Assembly: GCA_934476455.1 (NCBI GenBank)
Contig: CAKSNY010000013.1
Span: forward strand, 1-55,086
Direction: 5' to 3'
Length of the DNA stretch: 55,086 nucleotides
DNA from: an uncultured Clostridia bacterium
GTDB taxonomy: Bacteria; Bacillota; Clostridia; UMGS1883
This document shows, piece by piece, positions 8,050 through 15,055 of the stretch. The translations under genes and the position numbers were made by a program. Each line of letters opens with the position of its first letter. Position 1 is the stretch's first letter. The notes under the pieces are model-generated. The model worked only from the letters and a program-made list of their open reading frames with translations. It did not search any database and was not told where the DNA came from.

Positions 8050-8754
8050 ATGCGTATACTTTCTGTAATGTGCCATCCCGATGATATGGAGCTTAAATGC
8101 GGCGGAACGCTTATCCGCTATAAAAAATCCGGTCACGATGTTATTAGCTGCAATGTTGCAAACGGAAATATGGGGCATTTTGAAATTATGCCCGACAATC
8201 TGCGCGAAATAAGGCTTAAGGAAGCAAAAAACGCCTGTTCTCTCGCCGGAATTGAGTATATTTCGGCAGATATAAACGATTTGACTGTAAATTCCGCAAG
8301 CGAAACGCAGCTTAAGGAACTTATCCGTATAATACGTTATGCAAGCCCCGATGTAATAATCACACATGACCCCAATGATTATTGCAGCGACCACTGCGAG
8401 GTGTCCAAGCTTGTATTTAACGCATCGTTTTCCGCAAGCTGTCCGCATTTTTATCCTCAGCTTGGGAAAAGTGCGCCGCTTTCTTGTATATATTATGCCG
8501 ATACTGACAGCGGAATCAATTTTATTCCTACGGAATATGTCGATATATCGGAATGTATTGAGCAGAAATTGGAAATGATGGCATGCCACAAAAGTCAGCT
8601 CGAATGGCTTAATGAGCACGACGGTGTCGACGCTGTAAGTGAAGCACGGATACGTGCTGCCTTTTGGGGTCATCAGTGCGGCGTTGAATATGCCGAAGCT
8701 TTCCGCCCGCTGCTGGCAGACGGACGTATGCGCGCTTTCAGAACACTTCCGTAA
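8050..8754 (+). CDS. PIG-L (LmbE-like) deacetylase
   Basis: A 234-residue zinc deacetylase of the PIG-L family. The metal motif HPDD occurs in VMCHPDDMELKCGG and the second ligand region in HDPNDYCSDHCEV. Family members remove N-acetyl groups from GlcNAc-containing substrates such as GlcNAc-malate, mycothiol precursors or sugar conjugates. No signal peptide is present, so it acts in the cytoplasm. ACGGAGG precedes the ATG. It follows the DMT transporter by 27 nt, so the two may form a two-gene operon that ends at the hairpin at 8782-8820. Confidence 0.9.
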   Translation: MRILSVMCHPDDMELKCGGTLIRYKKSGHDVISCNVANGNMGHFEIMPDNLREIRLKEAKNACSLAGIEYISADINDLTVNSASETQLKELIRIIRYASPDVIITHDPNDYCSDHCEVSKLVFNASFSASCPHFYPQLGKSAPLSCIYYADTDSGINFIPTEYVDISECIEQKLEMMACHKSQLEWLNEHDGVDAVSEARIRAAFWGHQCGVEYAEAFRPLLADGRMRAFRTLP

Positions 8755-8781
8755 AATATAATAGTAAAAATGCTCAATAAT

Positions 8782-8820
8782 AACGTGCAGTAAAACGAAA
8801 TCGTTTTTCTGCACGTTTTT
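8782..8820 (+). terminator. Rho-independent terminator after the PIG-L gene
   Basis: A stem of about 17 bp with one mismatch (AACGTGCAG at the left foot, CTGCACGTT at the right) and a tiny loop near 8799, followed by a run of five T on the plus strand. On the minus strand the T-run is poor, so it mainly stops the plus-strand unit and separates it from the converging gene at 8826-9359. Confidence 0.8.
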
Positions 8821-8825
8821 CAAGT

Positions 8826-9359
8826 TTATACTTCCAAAAGCTTTTTTATTTCGCAAAGGTTTTCGGCAAAATATATTCTCTTTTGCCGCTCGTTTGACGA
8901 CAGCCCCTTGTCAATCATTTGAGAAAGCAGTTCTTTCAGGCTGTCATAATAGCCGCTAAGATTATATAAAATGCACGGTGCGTCAAGCTTTCCCAGCGAC
9001 ACCATAGACATAACCTCCGAAATTTCCTCAAGTGTTCCGGTGCCGCCCGGAAATGCAATAAAGGCTTCTCCAAGCTCTATCATTTTTTTCTTCCTCATCG
9101 GAATATCTTCCGTTACGATAAGCTCGGTCAGCCCGTCATACTGATACCCCTCATCCATAAAAAAACGCGGCTCAACCCCTATAACCTTACCGCCCGTTTT
9201 TAAAACACTTTTTGCTATTTCCCCCATAAGGCCTGTTTTTGACCCTCCGTAAACTAAGGTGTTTCCGCTTTTCCCGATCCACTCTCCAAGCTCTTTCACT
9301 GCCTTACTTAAGGACGGGTCATTTCCGAAATTTGCACCGAGATATACCGTGATATTCAT
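8826..9359 (-). CDS. LOG-family (TIGR00730) nucleotide phosphoribohydrolase-like protein
   Basis: A 177-residue Rossmann-fold protein with the LOG signature PGGTGTLEE and the substrate-loop segment VYGGSKTGLMG. LOG proteins split cytokinin riboside monophosphates or similar nucleotides into base and ribose phosphate; in bacteria the physiological substrate is usually unknown. The second in-frame ATG (9359, MNITVYLG) is preferred because the GAAAGAAG ribosome binding site abuts the first ATG at 9368 directly. It is a single-gene unit, convergent with the PIG-L gene. Confidence 0.9.
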   Translation of the reverse strand: MNITVYLGANFGNDPSLSKAVKELGEWIGKSGNTLVYGGSKTGLMGEIAKSVLKTGGKVIGVEPRFFMDEGYQYDGLTELIVTEDIPMRKKKMIELGEAFIAFPGGTGTLEEISEVMSMVSLGKLDAPCILYNLSGYYDSLKELLSQMIDKGLSSNERQKRIYFAENLCEIKKLLEV

Positions 9360-9505
9360 ATAAAACATCTTCTTTCAACTATCATACGCAAATCATATCA
9401 CACCTCGGCTTTTTTTGCAATATTATGTTTTATTTTTGTTGATTTTCGATTTTTTTATATGCTAAAATAACCCGTAAATAAAAAATTATGGGCAGAGTGA
9501 TAATA

Positions 9506-10185
9506 ATGTACATTTTACTGCTTGCACTGATTTACCTTGCTTTTATAAGTCTTGGGCTTTTGGACTCGCTGCTTGGCTCGGGCTGGCCCGTTATGCACCG
9601 TGAACTGGGTGTTCCGGTTTCGTTTATGGGTATAATTTCTATGGTTATATCCGACGGAACTATTGTGCCGCTGAAGCAACAACTATGCAATGGGTAAGCA
9701 CATACTTTGCCGAGGTAAAAAACATAACCGCCGAAAAATCGGCAGCATTTGCCGCGCTGTTTTACATAGGCATTACAATCGGCAGATTTATAAGCGGATT
9801 TATTACAGATAAATTCGGCTACAGAATGATGATTCGCGGCGGCGCGTGCATTGTAATCTGCGGAATAGTGCTTTTAATTATTCCTTTCAGCTCTTATGTA
9901 TTTTCTGTTGCCGCATTTATTGTGATAGGTCTTGGCTGTGCGCCGATTTACCCTTGTATTATCCACTCTACACCGTATAATTTCGGTGCGGAAAATTCCG
10001 GGGCAATAATAGGAATACAAATGGCAAGCGCCTATGTCGGCTCAACCTTTGTACCGCCGCTTTTCGGGCTTATAGGCAATTTAACAGGCTTTTTTATAAT
10101 GCCTGTTTACCTGCTTGCCTTCATAATTTTAATGGTACTTATGGTTGAGCTGACATTCCGCCTTTCACAGGGTCGCCGGCTGTAA
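9506..10185 (+). pseudogene. MFS transporter, internally deleted and frameshifted
   Basis: The first about 50 codons encode the start of a major-facilitator protein (MYILLLALIYLAFISLGLLD and on to ISDGTI near 9662). Immediately after, the frame changes: reading from about 9664 in the next frame gives CAAEATTMQWVSTYFAEVK, the segment that normally sits at the end of helix 4, followed by six further helices up to the stop at 10185. The middle of the N-terminal half, probably 80-150 residues, is missing. Both parts are well preserved, so the deletion looks recent. No transporter can be made from this locus; the 3' part could at most be translated from an internal ATG at 9685. Confidence 0.85.
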
Positions 10186-10596
10186 TAATGTAAGCTTAAT
10201 TGTTATTTTTTCAACCGCAATCCATATTTCACAGGTATAGTCCGCATTTTCCGTACCGGCAGACGGGTAGCTTTCTGTCTCTATACCGCAGGGGCGATAC
10301 TCACTTGCCGGGAAAAAATCCGTACATACGTACTTGTATACCTTTTGAAATGCCACCGGCATTTTCCCGACGCATTTGAATACCGCATATGTATGCGCGG
10401 GAATTGTTTCTACGGTTAAATAATCCTCCGTTATCTTTCCGCCGTTGTAATGGGCGCCTATTCCGTACGGAAAGTCGGCAATCTCGCCGTCTGCCCCAAA
10501 GCTTACGCCTATGATACATTTGTCGAAAATGTTTTTCTCGGGAATATATTTGCATATTGCGGAAATTGTTCCGTCGTGCTGACATTTTTTGCTTTT
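10165..10596 (-). pseudogene. AraC-type regulator remnant: GyrI-like effector domain only
   Basis: An open frame of 143 codons without a good start. It reads CQHDGTISAICKYIPEK, then GVSFGADGEIADFPYGIGAH and ends with YKYVCTDFFPASEYRPCG and CEIWIAVEKI, the pattern of the GyrI-like/AraC effector-binding domain. The AraC DNA-binding half that normally precedes this domain is missing and an in-frame stop stands at 10597-10599. The 3' end overlaps the end of the converging MFS pseudogene by 21 nt. It is best read as a headless regulator gene, though a free-standing GyrI-like protein from an internal start cannot be excluded. Confidence 0.65.
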
Positions 10597-10659
10597 TCAT
10601 GTCAGAAATTTTTAACAGACTTTTAATTTGCAGAGATATTTTTCCAATTTTAAAATTAC

Positions 10660-10719
10660 ATAAAACTCCTTTTGTGTGCAAATAATAGATTTACACCAAA
10701 TAAGCAAAAGGAGTTTTAT
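10660..10719. repeat. 15-bp perfect inverted repeat that can mask a ribosome binding site
   Basis: Arms at 10660-10674 and 10705-10719 are perfect complements (CAAAAGGAGTTTTAT on the right) and are separated by 30 nt. The right arm contains the AAGGAG ribosome binding site of the SpoVT-like gene, 5 nt before its ATG. In RNA the two arms would pair and hide the site. Inside the loop GTGT and ACAC could extend the pairing. Confidence 0.7.
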
Positions 10720-10723
10720 ATAA

Positions 10724-10903
10724 ATGAAAGCAACAGGAATTGTAAGAAGAATAGACGATCTCGGTCGTGTTGTTATCCCAAAGGAAATACGCCGTACTAT
10801 GAGAATACGTGAGGGCGACCCGTCACTGATAACATTGGCAGAGTCCGAAAAGCTCGTTTATCTTTCATCAGCGCTTGAAATGCTGTGCCACAAAACAACA
10901 TAA
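10724..10903 (+). CDS. Truncated SpoVT/AbrB-like DNA-binding protein (59 aa)
   Basis: The first 33 residues (MKATGIVRRIDDLGRVVIPK and on to REGDP) match the N-terminal swapped-hairpin DNA-binding domain of SpoVT almost perfectly. After GDP the sequence leaves the family and stops at residue 59, so the GAF-like C-terminal domain of about 120 residues is absent. The AbrB domain is small enough to work alone, so this may be a truncated regulator rather than a dead gene. AAGGAG stands 5-10 nt before the ATG and lies in a perfect inverted repeat. It lies amid three other broken genes, so a deletion scar is the most likely origin. Confidence 0.7.
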   Translation: MKATGIVRRIDDLGRVVIPKEIRRTMRIREGDPSLITLAESEKLVYLSSALEMLCHKTT

Positions 10904-10928
10904 GCGTGTCCGCTGTAAAAATGCTGTA

Positions 10929-11528
10929 TTACCCGAAAACAAGCTCTCCGAAATATTCGGGGCGGTGAAAGTCTGCCTCGTCACACTCTATGCGGTTCCA
11001 TGTAATGTAGTGTTCCTGCTTTGTCAGCTCGCCGCATTTGTAAAAATTTCCGCGCATATGTCCCACAGGCTTAAAATCCGGGAAGAACAGCCGCAGCAGC
11101 GAAAACGGAATTTCGTAATACAAATCCCAAAAATCCGGCGTTTTTTCACACCTTGCGTTAAGCGTTTGCGCCCCTTTGGGCAAAATCAGCCTTGTAAGGT
11201 CGCCGCGCCCCGTGCCTATACCGAAAAACAGGCAGCAGTTCGGATTCATTTCAATGTTTATGTAGCGCGGATCCCCATAAACCGGGCTGAGAAAAAACTC
11301 AAGGCAGCTGTCAACACACGGTTCATCAAGTAACCCTTTTCCCTCTGCACGAATATCCTTTTCGTCTGCATGAAGGTGTACGTAAAGACAATCCTCCCCG
11401 TGAGAAAGCTGTGCGTAAGCCTTTATGTCGGTCGGCCCTGTCCATGCAAGCTTATCGATAGGCGCTTTTTCTGTTTCGCTCCATTTGGGAACACCTGCCG
11501 ATTTTGAAATACTGTACGATAACATCAT
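10929..11528 (-). CDS. CBM9-like carbohydrate-binding family protein
   Basis: A 199-residue protein built as a single CBM9-like beta-sandwich (VDSCLEFFLSP, YINIEMNPNC, WDLYYEIPFSLL are the typical strands). There is no signal peptide. Stand-alone cytoplasmic CBM9-like proteins are common in carbohydrate loci of Clostridia, often annotated as carbohydrate-binding family 9-like; their role is not established. It has its own good promoter (11551-11579) and lies downstream of the YesM/YesN pair, so it may belong to the same response. The ATG at 11528 follows a weak GCGGGG; a second ATG immediately follows. Confidence 0.8.
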   Translation of the reverse strand: MMLSYSISKSAGVPKWSETEKAPIDKLAWTGPTDIKAYAQLSHGEDCLYVHLHADEKDIRAEGKGLLDEPCVDSCLEFFLSPVYGDPRYINIEMNPNCCLFFGIGTGRGDLTRLILPKGAQTLNARCEKTPDFWDLYYEIPFSLLRLFFPDFKPVGHMRGNFYKCGELTKQEHYITWNRIECDEADFHRPEYFGELVFG

Positions 11529-11550
11529 AAAACCCCGCTTTTTTATTTAA

Positions 11551-11579
11551 ATTGTATATGTAAATTTAACGGTTGTCAA
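11551..11579 (-). promoter_or_regulatory. Sigma-A promoter of the CBM9-like gene
   Basis: On the minus strand TTGACA (11574-11579) and TACAAT (11551-11556) with a 17-nt spacer, 22 nt before the ATG at 11528. The consensus -35 and exact spacing make this a strong candidate. Confidence 0.8.
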
Positions 11580-11678
11580 TAAAAATCACCAATATTTGAA
11601 AGTTTATCGGTGCAAATAAGCAAATTGCTGCGCATCCTGATTTTCTATCGCGGATATTTTGTTTTCTGTCACCGCAAT

Positions 11679-13457
11679 TCAACGCTCCTGCCTCGGAAAT
11701 CTTACACGAATACGCGTATGCCCCTCATCATCCAAGGCTGCTAAAACGCCGTACTCCTCACCGAAATTAAGCTTTATTCTGCTGTTTACGTTGCTTAACC
11801 CTATAAATGAATTTTCGTGAATGGTACGTTTTTGCATTTCCGAATTTATTTCATTTATTTTCGTCTTTGTAATCGGAGGACCTGTGTTAATTACCTCCAG
11901 CACACACTCACTGCCGCTTGTAAATCCGTTTATTTTTATATACCCCTTTTTATCGCCTTTCCTCACACCGTGATTTACCGCATTTTCCAACAACGGCTGA
12001 AGTGTAACCTTTACAATCTTTGCATTCTTCAAATCATCCGAGATATTCCAAATCACATCATATGTGTTGCCGAATCGTTTCCCGAGGATTTGCATATACA
12101 ATTTTGCATAGGATAATTCATCATCTATGCTGATTATTGTTTCTTCGGTTTTAAGGTAAAACCGAAGTAGTTTTGACAGCATTACAACCATTTGCGATAC
12201 CTCGTTCTCGCTCTTTGTAAGGCGAAGCGCCGAGAAATTCACATATTCAAGTGTGTTATACAAAAAATGCGGGTTTATTTGAGCCTGCAAAGCTATGCTT
12301 TCCGCTTTATTAAGCATAATTTGTTTTGTAAGGAGCTGATGCTCCATCTTATTTTTTTCCTCATAGTTATTTAGAATTTCCTTAATAATTATTTCTAACT
12401 CGGCAGATTGCTTTTTACCCTTTTGAATACCTACGCTTTTTTTATTTTCAAGCAATTCAAGAAGTAAATTTATAGGTTCAAACATACGCGAGGATGCCTT
12501 AGCGGCAGCTAAAACAGCTATTAAAATACCGATAACCACAGATAAAATAAGTTCTTTTTTCAAATAATCGATACCGGCATCATAATAATGCTCGGGCGAG
12601 GTAAAAGAAATCATTTTCCACCGTTTATACTCTGAATTGACACTTGTTACAAGCAGCTTTTCACCTCTGAAATTCATAACCTTATTTTTTGGAGTATTCA
12701 TATACTGAAAAAGAATGTCAACGTCTTTTGCATTCTTTCCGATATTGTCGCTCTGCGTTCCGTAAAGGACGACATTGTTTTCGTCAAGAAGAAAAATATC
12801 TTCATAAATTTTAGAGGATGAATTTTTTATCTGCGCCCCGAAGTTTTCCATATCAATTAAAACAACAAGCGTACCGTCCGATTCAGCCGTTTTTCTTGTA
12901 TACAGCTTTTGATAATATGCAAGGTACATTTCTCCTGTGTAAGGGTCTTTAACAGGCTCCACAAAAATATTTTTATCCGGCAAATTTTTCGGAACGGAAT
13001 ATCCCATACGCGACATTTTACCGCTTATTCTGTTCGAGCTGATAAAATAATCATTGTTATACGAATACAGCTCAACGGTATACAAATAATCCTTTGCTAT
13101 AGAAGATGACGAAAGTATACTTCTTACAGCGTTAATCTCTTCAATATCTTCAAATCTATTTGAATTTATATTATCCTTTTTCAGAAAAGCTTTAACGACG
13201 TTATCGTTTATTATTCTGACAGAAACACGGTCTGCTTCTTTTGAGATAAGATCGACAAAATCGGCTGTTTTTGACAATGCGTTAATGTTTGAAGCCGAAA
13301 TTACGTCCTCCGTAATTTTGCGGTTGAAAAAATAAAAAGTCACTGAAAGCGAAGCCAGCATTGCGGAGGCAACAGTAAAAAAAAGGATAAAATCCCTTAC
13401 AAGCATACTCTTAAATTTAAACTTTTTAAGATGATGCCAAAAAGTTTTTCTATCCAT
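11679..13457 (-). CDS. YesM-type sensor histidine kinase
   Basis: A 592-residue membrane kinase. Helix 1 is near residues 23-43, an extracellular dCache-like sensor follows to about 298, and helix 2 is near 303-321. The histidine-kinase core has the YesM/LytS signature with the phosphorylated His397 in QINPHFLYNTLEY, and the ATP-binding N box LQPLLENAVNHG near 486-497. It overlaps the response-regulator gene by 8 nt, so the two are made together. In Clostridia such pairs sense extracellular oligosaccharides or a loaded binding protein and switch on glycan genes; the ligand here is unknown. Confidence 0.95.
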   Translation of the reverse strand: MDRKTFWHHLKKFKFKSMLVRDFILFFTVASAMLASLSVTFYFFNRKITEDVISASNINALSKTADFVDLISKEADRVSVRIINDNVVKAFLKKDNINSNRFEDIEEINAVRSILSSSSIAKDYLYTVELYSYNNDYFISSNRISGKMSRMGYSVPKNLPDKNIFVEPVKDPYTGEMYLAYYQKLYTRKTAESDGTLVVLIDMENFGAQIKNSSSKIYEDIFLLDENNVVLYGTQSDNIGKNAKDVDILFQYMNTPKNKVMNFRGEKLLVTSVNSEYKRWKMISFTSPEHYYDAGIDYLKKELILSVVIGILIAVLAAAKASSRMFEPINLLLELLENKKSVGIQKGKKQSAELEIIIKEILNNYEEKNKMEHQLLTKQIMLNKAESIALQAQINPHFLYNTLEYVNFSALRLTKSENEVSQMVVMLSKLLRFYLKTEETIISIDDELSYAKLYMQILGKRFGNTYDVIWNISDDLKNAKIVKVTLQPLLENAVNHGVRKGDKKGYIKINGFTSGSECVLEVINTGPPITKTKINEINSEMQKRTIHENSFIGLSNVNSRIKLNFGEEYGVLAALDDEGHTRIRVRFPRQER

Positions 13458-14973
13458 TTTTCTTATCTCCCTCCAAAGCTTTTTTCCTGTATTCTATCGG
13501 CGTATATCCCGTATACTCTTTAAATACTTTGAAAAAATATTTAGGTGTCTGTATACCTATTTTCTCAGAAATCTCATATATTTTGAGATTGGAATTTTTA
13601 AGCAGCGACTTTGCCTTATCCATACGAACACGGAACAGATAGTCGGAATAGTTCTCTCCCACGTATTTTTTAAAAATACGGCTCAAATAAGTATTGCTTA
13701 AAAAAACAGCATTCGCGACATCCTTAAGGGAAATATCGTTTGAATAGTTTTTGAAGATAAACTCCTTTGCTTCTCTTATCGCCTCATGTTCCCTGGCATG
13801 CAGGTTTTCATCCAGAACATTTGCTATATTTTGTATGTTTTCAATACATTTTTTCTCTACGTAGGCTGCATTTTCTTCAGCACTCGGAATTTTAAAATAA
13901 TCCTCGGAGCAAACTATGCCTGCATCGTGTGTTTTCTTTGATAACAGGCTGAATAAATCTTGAATACAACTGTGCATAAGCATTGAATCAATACAAGAAA
14001 GAGAGCGAATCATTTTTGACAAGAGCTCTTCAGCCTGCTCGCTTTGCTCTGAAAAAAGGAAAGAGAAAAACTGTTTTTGCTCCTCAATAAACTGTTTTAA
14101 ATCAATATTTTTCCCATTTTCGGCATCGGTTAGATATTTATTATTCAAACGGTATACGCTGTCATAACTTCCACGCAAAGAAATATTAACATTTAATCCG
14201 AAAATATCTGCGATTTCCTCCGTTAATTCTTTCTCATTAACTTCAATTTTTTCTTGCCCGTATACAATATAGATTATTTCTTTTTCCTCCTGATGAATTA
14301 CGGCAAACGAAAAATTCGGATATTTTATCTTCCAAAAATTGTGTACTGCACTGTAGAATTGCTTTTTTTCTGATTCAGAGTCTGACGAATTGGTGAAATT
14401 GCTTATTTTTATTGTAATGATTGAATACATCATTTTATCAAATTCGGTTTCAAGCTTCAATCTGTGTATTCTGTCCGCAACCTCGTTATCATCGGCAAAA
14501 GCGCCGTAGTACAGTTTACGCAAAAAAGGCTCTGTTATGTTGTCCATTACCCTTTTTATACTCAATCTTTTGTGAATTTCAAAATCAAGCTGGCATTTTA
14601 ATTTTTCAAATGTTAAGTACAATTCTTTTATGTCTGTTGGCTTTAATAAATAAAATGAAACACCGTATTCACAGGCTTTTTTTGCGTAGTCGAAATCCTT
14701 ATATCCTGTGAGCAAAACAACCTTGGTGTCAATCTTTGACTCCCAGATATGCTTTGCGACATCAAGACCGCCTATGTGTGCCATACGAACATCTGTAAGA
14801 ACAACATCCGCAGAATGCAGTTTGATATAATCTAAAACATCTTTGCCGTCATCAAAGATCGCATCAACCGTAAACCCGACAGATTCCCAATCTATGACCT
14901 CGGACAAACCTTTTCTGACATACTCTTCGTCATCTGCAATAATAAGCTTATATTTATGTTCATCATTCAGCAT
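13450..14973 (-). CDS. YesN-type response regulator with AraC DNA-binding domain
   Basis: A 507-residue regulator. The receiver domain covers residues 8-125, with acidic Asp14/Asp15, phosphoacceptor Asp61 in VVLTDVRM and Lys111 in LLKPTD. A middle region of about 270 residues of unknown fold follows, and two AraC helix-turn-helix units occupy about 405-500 (DVANAVFLSNTYLSRIFKKY, then IGIQTPKYFFKVFKEYTGY). It is the partner of the kinase downstream. A ribosome binding site AAGGAGCG lies 12 nt before the ATG. It follows the GH2 gene by 53 nt and may be served by a promoter at the end of that gene. Confidence 0.95.
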   Translation of the reverse strand: MLNDEHKYKLIIADDEEYVRKGLSEVIDWESVGFTVDAIFDDGKDVLDYIKLHSADVVLTDVRMAHIGGLDVAKHIWESKIDTKVVLLTGYKDFDYAKKACEYGVSFYLLKPTDIKELYLTFEKLKCQLDFEIHKRLSIKRVMDNITEPFLRKLYYGAFADDNEVADRIHRLKLETEFDKMMYSIITIKISNFTNSSDSESEKKQFYSAVHNFWKIKYPNFSFAVIHQEEKEIIYIVYGQEKIEVNEKELTEEIADIFGLNVNISLRGSYDSVYRLNNKYLTDAENGKNIDLKQFIEEQKQFFSFLFSEQSEQAEELLSKMIRSLSCIDSMLMHSCIQDLFSLLSKKTHDAGIVCSEDYFKIPSAEENAAYVEKKCIENIQNIANVLDENLHAREHEAIREAKEFIFKNYSNDISLKDVANAVFLSNTYLSRIFKKYVGENYSDYLFRVRMDKAKSLLKNSNLKIYEISEKIGIQTPKYFFKVFKEYTGYTPIEYRKKALEGDKKNG

Positions 14974-15025
14974 GACACCCTACGCTCCTTATTGTATAAT
15001 AAAGACATCTTAAATGCTCGGTTTT

Positions 15026-15055
15026 ATTATATCATATTTTTCTGTTCCTTGTAAA
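15026..15055 (-). promoter_or_regulatory. Candidate promoter for the YesN/YesM pair
   Basis: On the minus strand TTTACA (15050-15055) and TATAAT (15026-15031) with an 18-nt spacer, overlapping the stop codon of the GH2 gene. It would let the two-component system be made without full transcription of the glycan operon. Confidence 0.5.

Noticed and set aside
8023..8856. Long open frame of 277 codons on the minus strand opposite the first PIG-L gene
   Set aside because: It is the antisense frame of a gene with clear family motifs and ribosome binding site, and its translation has no recognisable domain.
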